A DNA stretch of 64,000 bases, taken from Serripes groenlandicus. Taxonomy: Eukaryota; Mollusca; Bivalvia; Cardiida; Cardiidae. A program made the position numbers and the translations under genes. The notes under the pieces are model-generated. The model was not told the origin of the DNA, did no database searches, and worked only from the letters and a program-made list of their open reading frames with translations. Positions 1 to 11,185 of the stretch are shown one piece after another; position 1 is the first letter of the stretch; every line of letters begins with the position of its first letter. The DNA is taken from positions 120,369-184,368 of the forward strand of contig JASEVX010000328.1 in assembly GCA_031761405.1 (NCBI GenBank), written 5' to 3'.

Positions 1-232
1 TATTATTGTGGGAAATTATAAAAACTGTGTTATAAGAAATTTCTGCTTTTCCTACTGTGTTTTCAAAAAAGATTTATATCTGCTACAGAAGGGTTAAACG
101 GCAGTCCAAGTCTAGTATGTATCTTTTACTTCTGAATACAGTGGAATCACGCTGATATCAGGCAGTGTATTTAGTTGGCGTTGTTTAACATTCTCCCCGC
201 TACAAACCAAATGTTAACTATTCCCCAAATGC

Positions 233-287
233 TCTAACTCTTTCCCACATACACAAAATCTTCAGCAAACGACTTTGAAAACATCTA
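233..287. repeat. left remnant of piggyBac-like MITE (family A)
   Basis: The stretch reads CTAACTCTTTCCCACATAC followed by an imperfect 'cagcaaacgactttgaaaacat'. This is the left half of a MITE found many times in the window (good copies at 26158-26387 and 57515-57745). It is cut by the element starting at 288. The matching right end, 'gtatgtgggaaagggttaa', lies near 3137, though a second copy seems to begin near 2935. Confidence 0.5.
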
Positions 288-2543
288 GGCCCGTATTCAC
301 CAACACGTCTAAATTCAAATTTTAGATTAAATCTAAATTACGTCGATTTAGATTTGGTCTGTATTCACCAACACGTCTAAATTGTATATCGGTCTAAATA
401 TATAGATTTTCGGACTAAATATTTAGTCCGCTTCGGGGCATGCTATATTAGCCGACTTAATTGGAAACTAAATGCCGACTGTTAAGTGCCTATAATATTT
501 CAAATTGACTTTTAACAGTTGTACAACCAAAAGTTGGGGTCGAAAAGAGTTCGTAAGCGAATCATTTATACTTGTCTCCCGTTTCTAGCGGGGAAAAGGA
601 CACACTTCAGCCTTGTGTCAAAATAGATTTTGAGGTAGCGGACCCTCGCTTATGCTAGATTGTTGATATGTTCGTGGGAGAAAATGACACTTAGGTGTGT
701 TATACTGCCCCATATAGTTTTATAGTTCGATATCAGTGAAGGATATTGGAAATCAAAGCTGTCAAATTACAAACGAACAATGTTGAGTGGACGAAAATTA
801 TGTGAACTCGTGTCGTGATTAGCATTCAGAAAGGAAACGTATAGTTGGATACCAGTGAAGGATATTGGGAATCAAAGCTGTCGGGTTATAAACGAACAAT
901 CTCGAATGGACGAAAATTATGTGAACGCGTGTCGTGATTAGCATTCAAAACGGAAACGTATTTCAGTTTTCACGTAATCCAAGAGACTAACAAGAGATAA
1001 CATGTGGACATGTCTACAATGTTCGTACATTCAAAATTAATCCTAAAACGGCCAATCTTACATTGGTAAGTTTTTCAATGAAATGTACAATATTCATTGG
1101 GATAGGGTGACTTAATAATGTGTTGTTCTTGAATTGTGTCAAGGGTTGATTCTCGTAACACAAACTGCCAATCGTTCACCTGCATTTCATTTGCATGACT
1201 TGAAGATGAAATCGCTTAAAATGGGACTGTTTTTTGTTTGATCATTTTTGCAGTAGGATCTATGACTGATGAGTGTTATTTACTAATCTGTTGGTCTCTG
1301 TCAATTTTTGTCATCCCATATTCAAAAATCGTATCATTGTAGGGACTGTGGTAAGATTTGTTTCTGTCTGTTATTCGGATATTTTCTACCTTCATCTGAA
1401 TACTAGTAATTTATATATTGCCGGTGGATGAGTGCAGCATAATTACAGTGATAACGTCAAATGACTAAAACGTCGAATTAATAACACAGAGGAAAACGGA
1501 AGTGAAAACCTTGAAAAAGAAATTTAAATAGAATAGCTATTTTAAAGTGTAACTAGTATAAATTTTAAACATTTTCTTTTAAAATACAACACAATGTATA
1601 AGTAATAAGAATGTTTAAAAGTTATGATATCTTATATAGTAATTTAGGTTACGGGATGTTACGTACCATTCATTTTCTAAGCTGCATCCAGGGACTACTA
1701 ATACGCGTAGTCCCAGCTGCAACAAACAAGACAACATCAACTAATGGAGACGACAACATTTAAGAACAACTAATAACAGTTTTGAATCATAGTTGAAAAC
1801 AAATTGTAGTGTACATGAAGTTTCTCATGATAAAACTTGTTGTCGGCTAGGCAAAATACACCGAAATCGTGTTTACCGCGATCTTCGTGAAAGTGACACA
1901 GCAATGTTCATCGAAAAAGAACGAATCAACTAGACGGCGAAATTTAATTGAAACAGACATTTCTGAGGTTTAATTCCGTTCACGTTTGCATTTTAAGATG
2001 ACAATTATACTCAAAGTTAACTTTGAATCAAGTATGTGCAATCATAAGCGAAATTTTTAGCGATATTTATGACAGACGATGGAAATCATCAAAAATCTAA
2101 AAACAATAAGAGCGACACACGAAGTTTTCGTCACACAACAGAGTAAAAAGGTAGCTATTATACTGAACATGAAAGGCCGATTATTTAAACAAAGCACATG
2201 AATAGTTAGCTGGATTGAAAAATTGAGATGTCATCTATGTGAAATTACGTGTGAAAATCTATAAATAGACTATAGATGAATGATTCTTTCTTTTATTTTA
2301 GCTCTTAGATTAATTGGGAACCAGAGTCGTTGCGCGGCCGCTTACAACATATACAAACTTGACTAAATTGAGATCAGTTTAAAACGCGTTTGTGAATACG
2401 GACTAAATCTAAATCGCAGGGAATCCAAAAAGATTGTGGGCCGGACAAGGTACAGTCCTATCAAATAGTACTCATCTTAAACTGAATATATAGATTTAGA
2501 TTTAGTCAAAAATCAAAATTAAAAAAAGTGATGAATACGGGCC
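288..2543. mobile_element. 2.26-kb non-autonomous DNA transposon with short TIRs
   Basis: The left end GGCCCGTATTCACCAAC is matched in inverted orientation by the right end TGATGAATACGGGCC. Subterminal 'tctaaat/atttaga' motifs occur at both ends (300-430 and 2380-2520). A TA dinucleotide flanks both sides. No reading frame of transposase type is present, so it depends on another element for movement. The TIR start resembles PIF/Harbinger-type MITEs, but the flank does not give a clear 3-bp duplication, so the superfamily is open. The interior holds a 120-bp tandem duplication. Confidence 0.6.
721..959. repeat. tandem duplication, two units of about 120 bp
   Basis: Two adjacent copies begin 'tatagttcgatatcagtg' and 'tatagttggataccagtg'. 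Both continue with near-identical sequence through 'gtgtcgtgattagcattca'. They differ by scattered substitutions, so the duplication is not recent. No reading frame is conserved between them. Confidence 0.85.
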
Positions 2544-2667
2544 TATACGTGGACAAATTAAAAATAAAATTAGAATTATTAAAATAGAGTTTTGCTTGGA
2601 TCCATTGTCACAAAAGCAGAAACTTGCAGACGTGCGTATGCGCGTGATCGTGCATGTGAACAAAAAA

Positions 2668-2795
<128 letters not shown>

Positions 2796-2934
2796 GTCTT
2801 AATATTTATAATGCTGATAGTATATATATGTATTAAGCCAATACAAGCCCGACGTGATAAATAAGAAAAACAATACAACTAAGGTGCAAGTTTTGAGATC
2901 TATAACTAAGATAGGAAAATAATGATGATATGTT

Positions 2935-3137
2935 GTTGTTAGGAGTTTGAAAACATTTAGGCATATACGTGATAATTATCTATGAATTAAAGAATCATGA
3001 TTAAATAGAGATGCACTAAAAACCATTGGGGCAGAATTAGAAATTGCTCGTTCTTACCAACTTCTCTTTGTCTCAGAGTTTTAAAGTGTCATCTACTGCA
3101 GAGGCATCTGGAAGCGTCCGTATGTGGGAAAGGGTTA
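2935..3137. repeat. degenerate MITE family A copy
   Basis: The copy runs from 'gagtttgaaaacattta' to 'cgtccgtatgtgggaaaggg'. It contains the family's inner motifs 'gctcgttcttacc' and 'tctactgcagaggcatc'. The left end is not clear. Confidence 0.5.
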
Positions 3138-3282
3138 AGCCCCTATCTCACATTCACGAATCTGAACACGAGTTAACGTTTTTCCTTAAATCGTGTTAGA
3201 ACGTATGAAGGTCGCGCAATCATTCGTGTGCATTCGTGTTAAGTCGTGGTCGGTCGCGCGCGGTCGTATGGACGTAGCAGCA

Positions 3283-3341
3283 CGGCTTAAATTGTGTTAT
3301 AAATTTATGCAATGCAAACATTTATAACACGATTTAAGCCG
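3283..3341. repeat. hairpin within Harbinger element
   Basis: The arms CGGCTTAAATTGTGTTATAA and TTATAACACGATTTAAGCCG are inverted repeats with one mismatch, separated by a loop of about 19 bases. This is typical of subterminal secondary structure in non-autonomous DNA transposons. Confidence 0.8.
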
Positions 3342-3671
3342 AGTTGAAAAGTCGTGTTCAATCGTATGAAGGTTGTATGAAGGTCGTATGACAGTCGTGT
3401 TCAATCGTATGAAGATCGTGTTTAGACGAATGAAGATCGTGTCCAGTTGTGTTCAGTCGTGTTGGGGAGCGTGGGAAGAAACTCATACGACCTGCATACG
3501 TTTTAACACGATTCAACAAAACTTTCATACGCCTTTCATACGACACCCATACTCCTGAACACGAAATCAATACGTTTGTCATACGACCGGAAGAGCCCAT
3601 CACGTGACTGAGTGAGAACGTGGGAAACCCCCTGAAAGTGAAAGCTCATTCTACAGCCGTCACCACCAACC

Positions 3672-3884
3672 ATGGATGAACATACACCCGATACCCATGG
3701 ACAAGATAAGACAGCTGAAACCTCTGAACCACCACCAAAATCGCTAACAACAACAAAAACAACAATTGAAACTGACATCCAGCCATACAAGCAGCCATCT
3801 GAGCAGGAGGATGGTCCATTCAACATGCCATCACCATCACCTCCACCTTCATCTCCATCTGAAGACATTTCACATCAATGCTAA
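3672..3884 (+). pseudogene. 5' fragment of a Harbinger accessory protein (tentative)
   Basis: An ATG-initiated 70-codon frame encodes a low-complexity, Pro/Ser/Thr-rich and acidic peptide beginning MDEHTPDTHGQD. It has no recognisable domain. Its role is inferred only from position: autonomous Harbinger elements commonly carry a transposase plus a second Myb/SANT or MADF-type DNA-binding protein, and this frame starts near the opposite end from the transposase and converges on it. The frame ends at the point where the transposase homology is lost, so both were probably truncated by the same deletion. It could also be a chance ORF. Confidence 0.3.
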
Positions 3885-4459
3885 TCGGGCATTTTATAGC
3901 TACATGTTTTCCATATATTGCACCAAGAGAGTTATGAAAGTTCCATCTCGTTGAAAACTCATCAGCCACCACATTCCAAGTCTCTGGGATTTTTGGTGTC
4001 GGCATGACCTCTTCTGTGTACTCTTGTGCAATAGCCTCACATGTTTTGTAGACAATCGTAGAACCATATTGAAGTGATTGGTAGAAGTCTCCAGTGGTCA
4101 TATAACGCAGTGTTATAGCTATGCAAAGCCCAGGCTTTAGGGCTTTTCTCCAGAAGGTGTCATTTTTCTTCAATACGAGAACCAACGCGTTTTACTAGTT
4201 CCATGAACATCTCCGGAGTGACACGTAAGAAGTTGGTAAATGTATTCACATCTTCACGATACAGTTCTTGCATTAGGTGTTCATACTGCCCATACAGAGG
4301 TCTCGTCAACAACCATGGTCGAACCTATAATCTCTTCCGGTTCCTCACTCTGCGACGCCCACGCTGCTTTCTACCCCTCACCATCAAAGCCATAGTTACC
4401 AGACGTACTTCCTCCTCCTCCAAAGCTGCTTCTTGCGGGTCTTGTTCGTTGCTGAACAT
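3870..4459 (-). pseudogene. PIF/Harbinger DDE transposase, N-terminal half, broken
   Basis: The frame starts at the ATG complementary to 4457-4459 (MFSNEQDPQEAA...). An acidic stretch, then an Arg-rich stretch, is followed by the family's N-terminal block (VRPWLLTRPLYGQYEHLMQE). It continues through VTPEMFMELVKRV to DTFWRKALKPGL and IAITLRYMTTGDFYQSL, ending at WNFHNSLGAIYGKHVAIKCP. Breaks are one in-frame TAG at 4325-4327, a 1-base shift in an A-run near 4170, and loss of everything after 'KHVAIKCP'. The first catalytic Asp of the DDE triad, normally in GAIDGKH, is Tyr here. The remaining catalytic residues are missing. Harbinger transposases are nuclear enzymes that excise and integrate the element; this copy cannot be active. 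Confidence 0.85.
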
Positions 4460-4625
4460 GGTAAAGACTGACACAGAAATGCTGTTGCAAAGCAGCTTAT
4501 ATACTACATGACCCACGTCACCAAAATAAACAAAAATATGTCGTATGAAGGTCTTGCTCAGTCGTATGGAGATCCTGTAGTCGTATGGACATCGTAATGA
4601 TTCGTGTTTAAAGGCGTATCCTCTG

Positions 4626-5265
4626 ATTTTTTCCAATGGACAGAATGTTCTTAAATTTTGTCCAGAGCTTCCTTACTCAAAGACTAACTCAAAACAACAT
4701 TCAAAACAATGGGTCGCGGATCTACTTTTTCTCCTATTCACTCTTTTAAAACCCATATATGTGCTCAGTTTAAGGAAATATAACGGAATGTAGAGAAACA
4801 ACACTATTTCATACCAGTGAACACAAACACATACATTTATATATCAACTTGTTTTTATTTCATATTACAGGAATCAATCATGTGTCAACTTCATCAATAT
4901 TGACCAATTTTTAAAATATTTCTATTTTAACACTTTATATACAATAATTCAAGATGGCCGCCATGATCAAATTTGTATAAAATTGGACATGGGTACAATA
5001 CAAAAGTTGGAATTTAAAAAATTATAGTGGACAGATTTTTTAATAATTTTCATATGAACACCTTATCATAAGGGTTGTTGAATGAAACAAAAAAATATAT
5101 AGGTCGCGGTGCTAATTACAGAGATATTTCCTATTGAATTATCTCCCTTTATGATTTTTTTTTTCCCATAAAATTAGCCCAGGAAAAATACAATTTTTTT
5201 TTACCTCAAGTATACGACGTATTTTCTCTTCGCGTTACTGTTCTTGTTGTCGTTGTTCATATTGT
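4626..5265. other. no gene seen
   Basis: AT-rich sequence with short A and T homopolymers. No supported coding frame, RNA gene or terminal repeat was found. Confidence 0.6.
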
Positions 5266-5700
5266 TCAACTATTAAGTGGAATTACCAAGTTTACCTCCA
5301 ACAAAGACACCTTGAAGGTCATGATCTTAGTAACCTATCGATTGATTCCGCCTATCATTACACTTTCAGCAATTAATAAATATTTCCTTACCATCTCCAA
5401 GTTGTAAAACTTATTTGAGAAGACTCCACACAGATTTTCGTTCTAAAAGAAGCATTTGTCGATCAGCAATTTTGGAGTTAGTAATGCACAAAGGTGCATC
5501 AACAGGATCTCGTCATGGTTGCTGAGTTTGCGATAGTTCTCGTTATTGTTCAGTCGTCGTATGTCCCGATTGTCATCGATGTTCAGAACTGAGCGCGCAC
5601 AATTTAAATAGTACATTAATCTTGCTCTCGGATCATTTAGCCCCCTTGCCGCCTCTGATGTCTCTTTCAACCCAAGCATCACTTGATTGAACATTGCCAT
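5266..5700 (-). pseudogene. pseudogene of the 168-residue unrecognised family
   Basis: The ATG at 5700-5698 opens a frame clearly related to the intact proteins at 38382 and 53690 (MAMFNQVMLGLKETSEAA against MAFFNRTQIGLKDTSTAA). Homology continues past a TAG at 5445-5443 without a frameshift: NENLCGVFSNKFYNLEMVR matches the intact DDAMCGNMANKFYELERVR region. A second in-frame TAG follows GGINR. The frame ends at a TGA near 5266, after about 145 codons, so the C-terminal 20 or so residues are lost. Both premature stops fall where the intact copies have Gln (residues 86 and 122), as expected from C-to-T change of CAA/CAG. No TATA box is visible upstream. The function of the family is unknown. 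Confidence 0.8.
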
Positions 5701-5906
5701 TTTGCAGTGTTACAGTGAGGACTGTGAATAAGTAACAAAATATCGCTATTTCAGATTTTCTTATCTACAGGTATAAACTTGAGCACTAATTTACAGGATC
5801 AAGTAAGTAAATAAGTGCAGGACAAAAGTAACCTTTCTTAGTCCGATCCACTCAGGCTTTGTGTCATATACAAACTGTGAGATTATGGAAAACGATTAAA
5901 AATGTG

Positions 5907-6440
5907 GAAATGGAGGAGTCAGCATACTTATTAAGAAATCACTAGGTTTCTCGGTTGATTTGATAGACCCCGATTCGAATAGTCGCATTGTTGGTATTAA
6001 GTTCAGTGGGTTTAATGCTATTCCAATTTACATATTCAGTGTCTATATGCCATCGATCAACTATAGTAACTTCAGTCAACTACAGATGTTATTGAATGCA
6101 TATATACGCTACAAGGGTTATATGACTTATATTCGCATGAAGGATTAGTGGTGTTCCGTGGTAATATGAATATCGATATAACAACCCAGTCCAACCTAAG
6201 TAATAGACAATCAGCATTCGTATCCTTTCTACAAAATAACAATCTAAAGTGGGTAAAACATCGAGCTGTTCCATATACATTTAAAGTTACAAAAAGAACA
6301 CTAGACTACAAAGTAGTTATCGAATGCCATGAAGAGTTAATCGCTGACAGTGTTATACTGGAGGAAATGTGTTGTGACGTATCTGATCGTCTGCCTCTGA
6401 TGACTAAATGCAATATACCAACTAAAAATATTCATATCTC
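5907..6440 (+). pseudogene. APE-type endonuclease domain remnant
   Basis: The frame from about 5907 reads CGNGGVSILIKKSLGFSVDL. It continues through the typical VYMPS motif (IYIFSVYMPSINYSNFSQLQ), breaks near 6115, and resumes at 6148 with GNMNID where active elements have GDFN. It continues through SNRQSAFVSFLQNNNL, YTFK.TKRTLDY and SDRLPLM. The endonuclease would nick target DNA to prime reverse transcription. At least one frameshift and two altered active-site motifs (GDFN to GNMN, SDH to SDR) show that it is dead. Confidence 0.8.
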
Positions 6441-7080
6441 GTGATAATATTGCCTGAAGTAAATGTTCAAACGACATCCTTCTTACATATATGGTGAGCT
6501 TACAGAATGATCTATCATCGCTTGATATAGATGATATTCCCTGTCAAATCCAAAATATTGAACTCGTTTTAAACCACATAGTAACTTGTATACAAAAAAA
6601 GTACCGATCGTATATTACCAAAACATAAAGATAACATCTAAACCAAACCGTATTGGAATGAATGTGTTTAAACAGCGCATAGAAAACAAAAACTCGAAAG
6701 ACACAAATGGATTTCACAAAATAAACCTAGAGGCATGGATAATATATTTTATGCAAAGACATGCGATAGAGCATAGAAACCAACAGTTCTGCACAAAACT
6801 GCACGAATCTGCTGAAGACTACGTTATTTTGGAAACAGGTGAGATCAAGACGTAAAAAAACATTTCATCTTACAAGTTCATTTAAAAAAAAGACGGAATT
6901 ACAATCAGAGACCCGATCGACATAGCAGACGCATTTAGTGATTATTACGCCGATGTATTTCAACCAAAAGACTTACCAAACTACAAGAAAGAACACTTAC
7001 AAACACTAAACGAGAATTTTCATGAGTTCACCAATTCAAACGATTTCTTCGACGATCCTATATTAACACGTGACATCACA

Positions 7081-7989
7081 ATGGAAGAGTTACAGCAAAG
7101 CAGACAACATTTAAATAAAGGAAAAGTATCAGGTGCGGTTAACGTTAAAGCTGAACATATTATATATGGAGGTGACACACTACATACATATTTGCTTCAA
7201 TTGTTTCGATTTATGATATACACTTCATACGTACCAAATTTGTTTAAAAAGGGCATAATAGTACCTATTCATAAGGATGGAAAACCAACTTCCGACACAA
7301 GCGGTTATCGCCCAATCACCTTATTATCGGTCATATACCAACTGTTTGAAAGAATACTTCATCATCGATTAAGTAAATGGAACTCTTACAAAAAAAACAC
7401 AATACCTAACGCTCAACAACAAGCTTACCAAAAATTGCTCGGACCAACCAAAACGTCATTTAACATGCAAGAAACAGTTCTGAATTGTGTTGAATTAAAA
7501 TCTTCAGCGTACGCGGCATTCCTAGATATCGCGGGTGCTTTCGATAACGTCCGCCACTCCGCATTATTCGTCAATTCTCACGAAGGACTAAAAGCTTGTG
7601 TATGAGTGAACTGTGTCTACTCAAAGCAGTTTAATATTCTACAAGGCGTCCGACAGGGAGGAATAATGTCGAGTTGGAGTTACCTCCTCTTCATAAATGA
7701 TCTCTTAAATCAACTAGAAACTATCCACAGTTTAACTGTTGGGACTATATAGTGTGGCAAACCAACACTAGCAGACGATTTAGCTCTTCCTTGTCCAAAT
7801 CTTACTTCACTTGAGAATCAGCTACAAATTGTATGTATTTATGCAAACACTTGGGGATACTGCTTTAATACAGAAAAGTGTAACTTTATAGTTTTCGGTA
7901 AACAAAACACAACAGTTAACTCAACCAAATTCAGAAATTCTAGTATAGAAAAATGCGAAACAGTGACACACGTTCATTAAATCGGCTCC
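7081..7989 (+). pseudogene. reverse transcriptase domain remnant
   Basis: Motifs in order are: KGKVSGAVNVKAEHI; LFKKGIIVPIHKDGK; GYRPITLLSVIYQLFERIL; FLDIAGAFDNVRH (first catalytic Asp in LDI); QGVRQGGIMSSWSYLLFIND; LADDLAL (active-site YADD as LADD); and a region resembling the post-palm 'CIYANTWGYCFNTEKC'. One frame runs through all of these, interrupted only by a TGA near 7603, a TAG near 7751 and a TAA near 7978, before shifting into the frame at 8018. Confidence 0.85.
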
Positions 7990-8017
7990 TTAACAGCTCG
8001 GACGCAGTCACCGAGTA

Positions 8018-8569
8018 ATGAAATGTTATGCTTCAATGCACTCAATACTAGCATTAAGAAATCAAGGACACGTTAACCCGACTGTAATGAGTTCACTTAT
8101 TCAAACCATCTCGATCTCATCAGCGTTATATGGATGTGAATTATGGCACAAGATTTCATTCGAAGTCGTGCAAAATGTAGAAAAACTGTGGCGATCATGC
8201 GCCAAAAAATCACAATACCTACCAGTGAGAACCCGAACGGATATGGCATTAAGTCTTCCTGGATGGCATCCTATTGAAAGTGAAATCGATAAACGAAAAC
8301 TTACCTTTCTTCAAAGACTCTGTAATATGCTTTCAGAAAACCTTTCAAAGCAACTGTTCTTATATCGTCTTAACCTGTACCTCACTAAACAGTGTAAAAA
8401 CCAGTACGGTTTCATTCCTGATATTTACAGAATTCTAAAATGTATGCACTCTCCGAATACCATACCACTTACCAACAACATAACTACCTCCCGGAGAAAC
8501 GATCATGGAAACACATTGTGCAAAAGGCAATTGGAAAATATTCAAACTATCTTGGAAAGAGAGAACTAA
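8018..8569 (+). pseudogene. C-terminal region of the non-LTR retrotransposon ORF2
   Basis: A 183-codon open frame follows the RT domain of the same element after a shift. It contains the post-RT block LIQTISISSALYGCELW and a Lys/Leu-rich helical region (LTFLQRLCNMLSENLSKQLF), typical of ORF2 C-termini in APE-type elements. No RNase H domain is seen in this copy. The start codon is not a real translation start. Confidence 0.7.
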
Positions 8570-8699
8570 ACAAGACAGCGACTTTGATCGGTTTTGTAGT
8601 GTCCATAATGCAGTACAGCCTTCTTTATTCTGGAAATGCGCTAATACGAACCAAACTATAAAACATGCAATTACCAATGTGGAACTATAAACGTATAGC

Positions 8700-9470
8700 A
8701 AATATATAAAAAAAAATATCAAGCCTTTGCAATTATTGTCAATTAATCGTCAGTGATGTAAGAGTACATATGCTATCTAACTGCTCTCGATTTTCGAGAC
8801 AATGTGACAATATTATAAACAATATCTGACTGCACTGCTCGGAAGACTTGTCCTTATTTTTAAGAACATTCGTGTCACAAAGTGAGTCGTTTGCAAGGTA
8901 TTTATTAGATACCAAGCTACCAGCAGTATTCGGCATAGACAACACTAAGCAAACTATGTATATACAGTTATGTATTCAGTACATACACAGAGTGCTATAA
9001 GGATCAAAAGTCACATATGAAAACAGCAGATATATTGATGATTCATCATACATTTAATCATCTGTTTCATATCCAAACTGCAAGTTTCGTTGAAAGTGTT
9101 CTAAACGGGTGTTACAGATATAAACTAAAAACAAAACACGGAAAAGCCCAAATTTTACCTTTAATTTGAGAATGTATATATATTCATTTGTTTGATGTAC
9201 ACGATGTTTATACGTTCTATTTATATTATTCTGTGTTAGAAAATTCATCTAAATCTCCTACTGCTCGGAGGAAATAAATAAATAAAAAAGAGGGCCATGG
9301 TGGCCCTAGTTCGCTAACCTTAATTAAATAATGTACTGCAATGTAAAACACATCAAGACAATTATTCTGAATGCAACCTCCAGTGTTAACAAGATTTTCC
9401 TTCATTTGGCCTAGTGATCTATATTGTTTTACCTGATATGACCTATATTCCAACATGGACTAGATATGCG
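8700..9470. other. no gene seen
   Basis: The sequence is AT-rich with small ORFs that have no recognisable content. The end (9300-9470) carries the first degenerate phrases of the interspersed repeat that follows. Confidence 0.55.
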
Positions 9471-10322
9471 GCCGCCGGAGTTGAACAATATTTTCCTCAA
9501 TTGACCTTGTTTCTGACCCAATATGACACATATTCAAATTTAACCTAGATATAATTCAGACAAACATTCTGACAAATATCAAGCTGCTGTGGCAAAATAC
9601 AAGATTTTCCATCAATTTGACCTAGTGACCTAGTTTTTGACCCTACATAACCCTACATAACCCATATTCGAACTTGGCTTAGATATCATTTAGTTAAACA
9701 TTCTCATCAAATGGCAAGCTGCTGTAGCAAAAAATGCGTCTTCTACAGAGTTAACAAGATTTTCCTTCAACTTGGTCTACTGACCAATATGACCCATATT
9801 CGAAATTTACCTAGATGTCTTTAAGACAAACATTCTGACAAAATTTCAACAATATTTTCCTTAATTGACCTTGTTTCTGACCCAATATGACACATATTCA
9901 AATTTAACCTAGATATAATTCAGACAAACATTCTGACAAATATCAAGCTGCTGTGGCAAAAAACAAGATTTTCCATCAATTTGACCTAGTGACCTAGTTT
10001 TTGACCCTACATAACCCTACATAACCCATATTCGAACTTGGCTTAGATATCATTTAGTTAAACATTCTCATCAAATGGCAAGCTGCTGTAGCAAAAAATG
10101 CGTCTTCTACAAAGTTAACAAGATTTTCCTTCAACTTGGTCTACTGACCAATATGACCCATATTCGAAATTTACCTAGATGTCTTTAAGACAAACATTCT
10201 GACAAAATTTCAAACTTCTAAAGCAAAAAAATGCGGCCGCTAGAGTGTTAACAAGGTTTTCCTTTAACTTGACCTAGTGACCTACTTTTTGACCCAACAT
10301 GACCCATGTTCGAACTTGACTT
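9470..10322. repeat. bivalve-type interspersed repeat with a 362-bp tandem duplication
   Basis: Phrases such as 'gacctagtgacctagtttttgacc' and 'cccatattcgaacttg' recur every 120 bp or so. A block starting 'caatattttcct' at about 9486 is repeated almost identically at about 9848, so the local unit is about 362 bp (three diverged sub-units each). Related copies lie at 12690-13325 and 48690-50210. Confidence 0.85.
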
Positions 10323-11185
10323 ACATATTATCAAGATATATACTGACGGTAGTAAAGATACAGATCAGGCAGTTGCGACAGTAATGTTCATACCATGCAA
10401 AAAACATAACAGTCAACAAAAGACTCAGCGACAAGTTATCAAACTATGCAGCCGAACTGACCGCTATTCAATTGCATTAAACTGATTAATTTTAAACGGA
10501 CCGAACAAAGTAGCAATTTTGACTGACTGTCTCTCTCTTCCTTACAGTCAATCAATTTAAGAAAGAGCAATTATAGGCCTAATCTTATAGAAAACATAAT
10601 CTCCCTTAATGAACAGTGCCATTTAAATAATATAAAGGTTATATTTATGTGATGTCCAGCCCATGCCGATTTACCAGGAAATGAGCAGAAAGGGCGGCAA
10701 AGAACGGACTGAGGGGCTCTGAGGGTGAAAACATTCCCCTGGCAATAACCGAAATATATTCTGTCATTAGAAGCCATAACAAGCTGAAAATGACGAAAAG
10801 GCTTGCTGACCAACATAAGCAGCCTATCACCCAGCAAGGGATCAATCTGAGACCGCCACACTGTTATTCAACCAACCAAATGGTTGAAAAGTGTGTGACG
10901 CGCCTCAGATTGAATAACAACTTATTTTCAGGGAGCATTGGTCAATACATTGTGTGCGGTTTTCCTATATGCCCAAGGTATAGTGTACGAAATACCACAG
11001 AGAATTTTCTGTTACACTGTAGGGTGCACAGGGAAGCAAGGACACCACTATCCAATGTCATACAGGGGTCTGGTATGCAATTGTCAATAAATGACATTCT
11101 TTTTCCATCCAAAGCAGTCCAGACTCCCTTTTTTAAGGCACTGGAGACATATCTCCTAGATTGCCAGATGACAGACAAAATATAG
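10323..11185 (+). pseudogene. RNase H and C-terminal part of a second non-LTR element
   Basis: The sequence starts abruptly inside the preceding repeat with the RNase H motif YTDGSKDTDQAVATV. It continues with AAELTAIQL (second motif, other frame), VAILTDCLSL (third motif) and CPAHADLPGNEQ, where the usual W before CPAH is a TGA stop. A 131-codon frame at 10790-11185 follows, with a Cys/His-containing end (CGFPICPRYS, NFLLHCRVHREARTPL) like the zinc-finger tails of these elements. Several stops and shifts show decay. It may be from a different family than the 5.9-8.7 kb relic, which lacks RNase H. Confidence 0.75.

Larger units (their letters stand above)
3138..4625. mobile_element. internally deleted PIF/Harbinger transposon
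   Basis: Both flanks carry many copies of a subterminal repeat of the type 'cgtatgaaggtcgtgt' (3180-3600 and 4530-4620). Between them are the 5' part of a Harbinger DDE transposase on the minus strand and the 5' part of a second ORF on the plus strand. The two genes run toward each other and both stop near 3880. This is what an internal deletion removing both 3' halves would leave. A hairpin of about 59 bp sits at 3283-3341. The exact terminal repeats were not resolved. Confidence 0.65.
5900..8690 (+). mobile_element. decayed non-LTR retrotransposon (APE endonuclease + RT)
   Basis: Pieces of an ORF2-type polyprotein follow in the correct order on the plus strand. Endonuclease-like blocks (GGVSILIKKSLG, IYIFSVYMPS, SNRQSAFVSFLQNNNL, RTLDYKVV, SDRLPLM) lie at 5905-6410. 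Reverse-transcriptase blocks lie at 7081-7830, and the C-terminal part at 8018-8570. The element is 5'-truncated and broken by several stops and shifts. The catalytic His of the endonuclease motif SDHLP is Arg. Clade assignment was not attempted beyond the APE-type group. Confidence 0.85.

Noticed and set aside
136..170. 'acagtggaatcacgctgat' as a pogo-type terminal repeat
   Set aside because: No matching inverted end or TA duplication could be found nearby.
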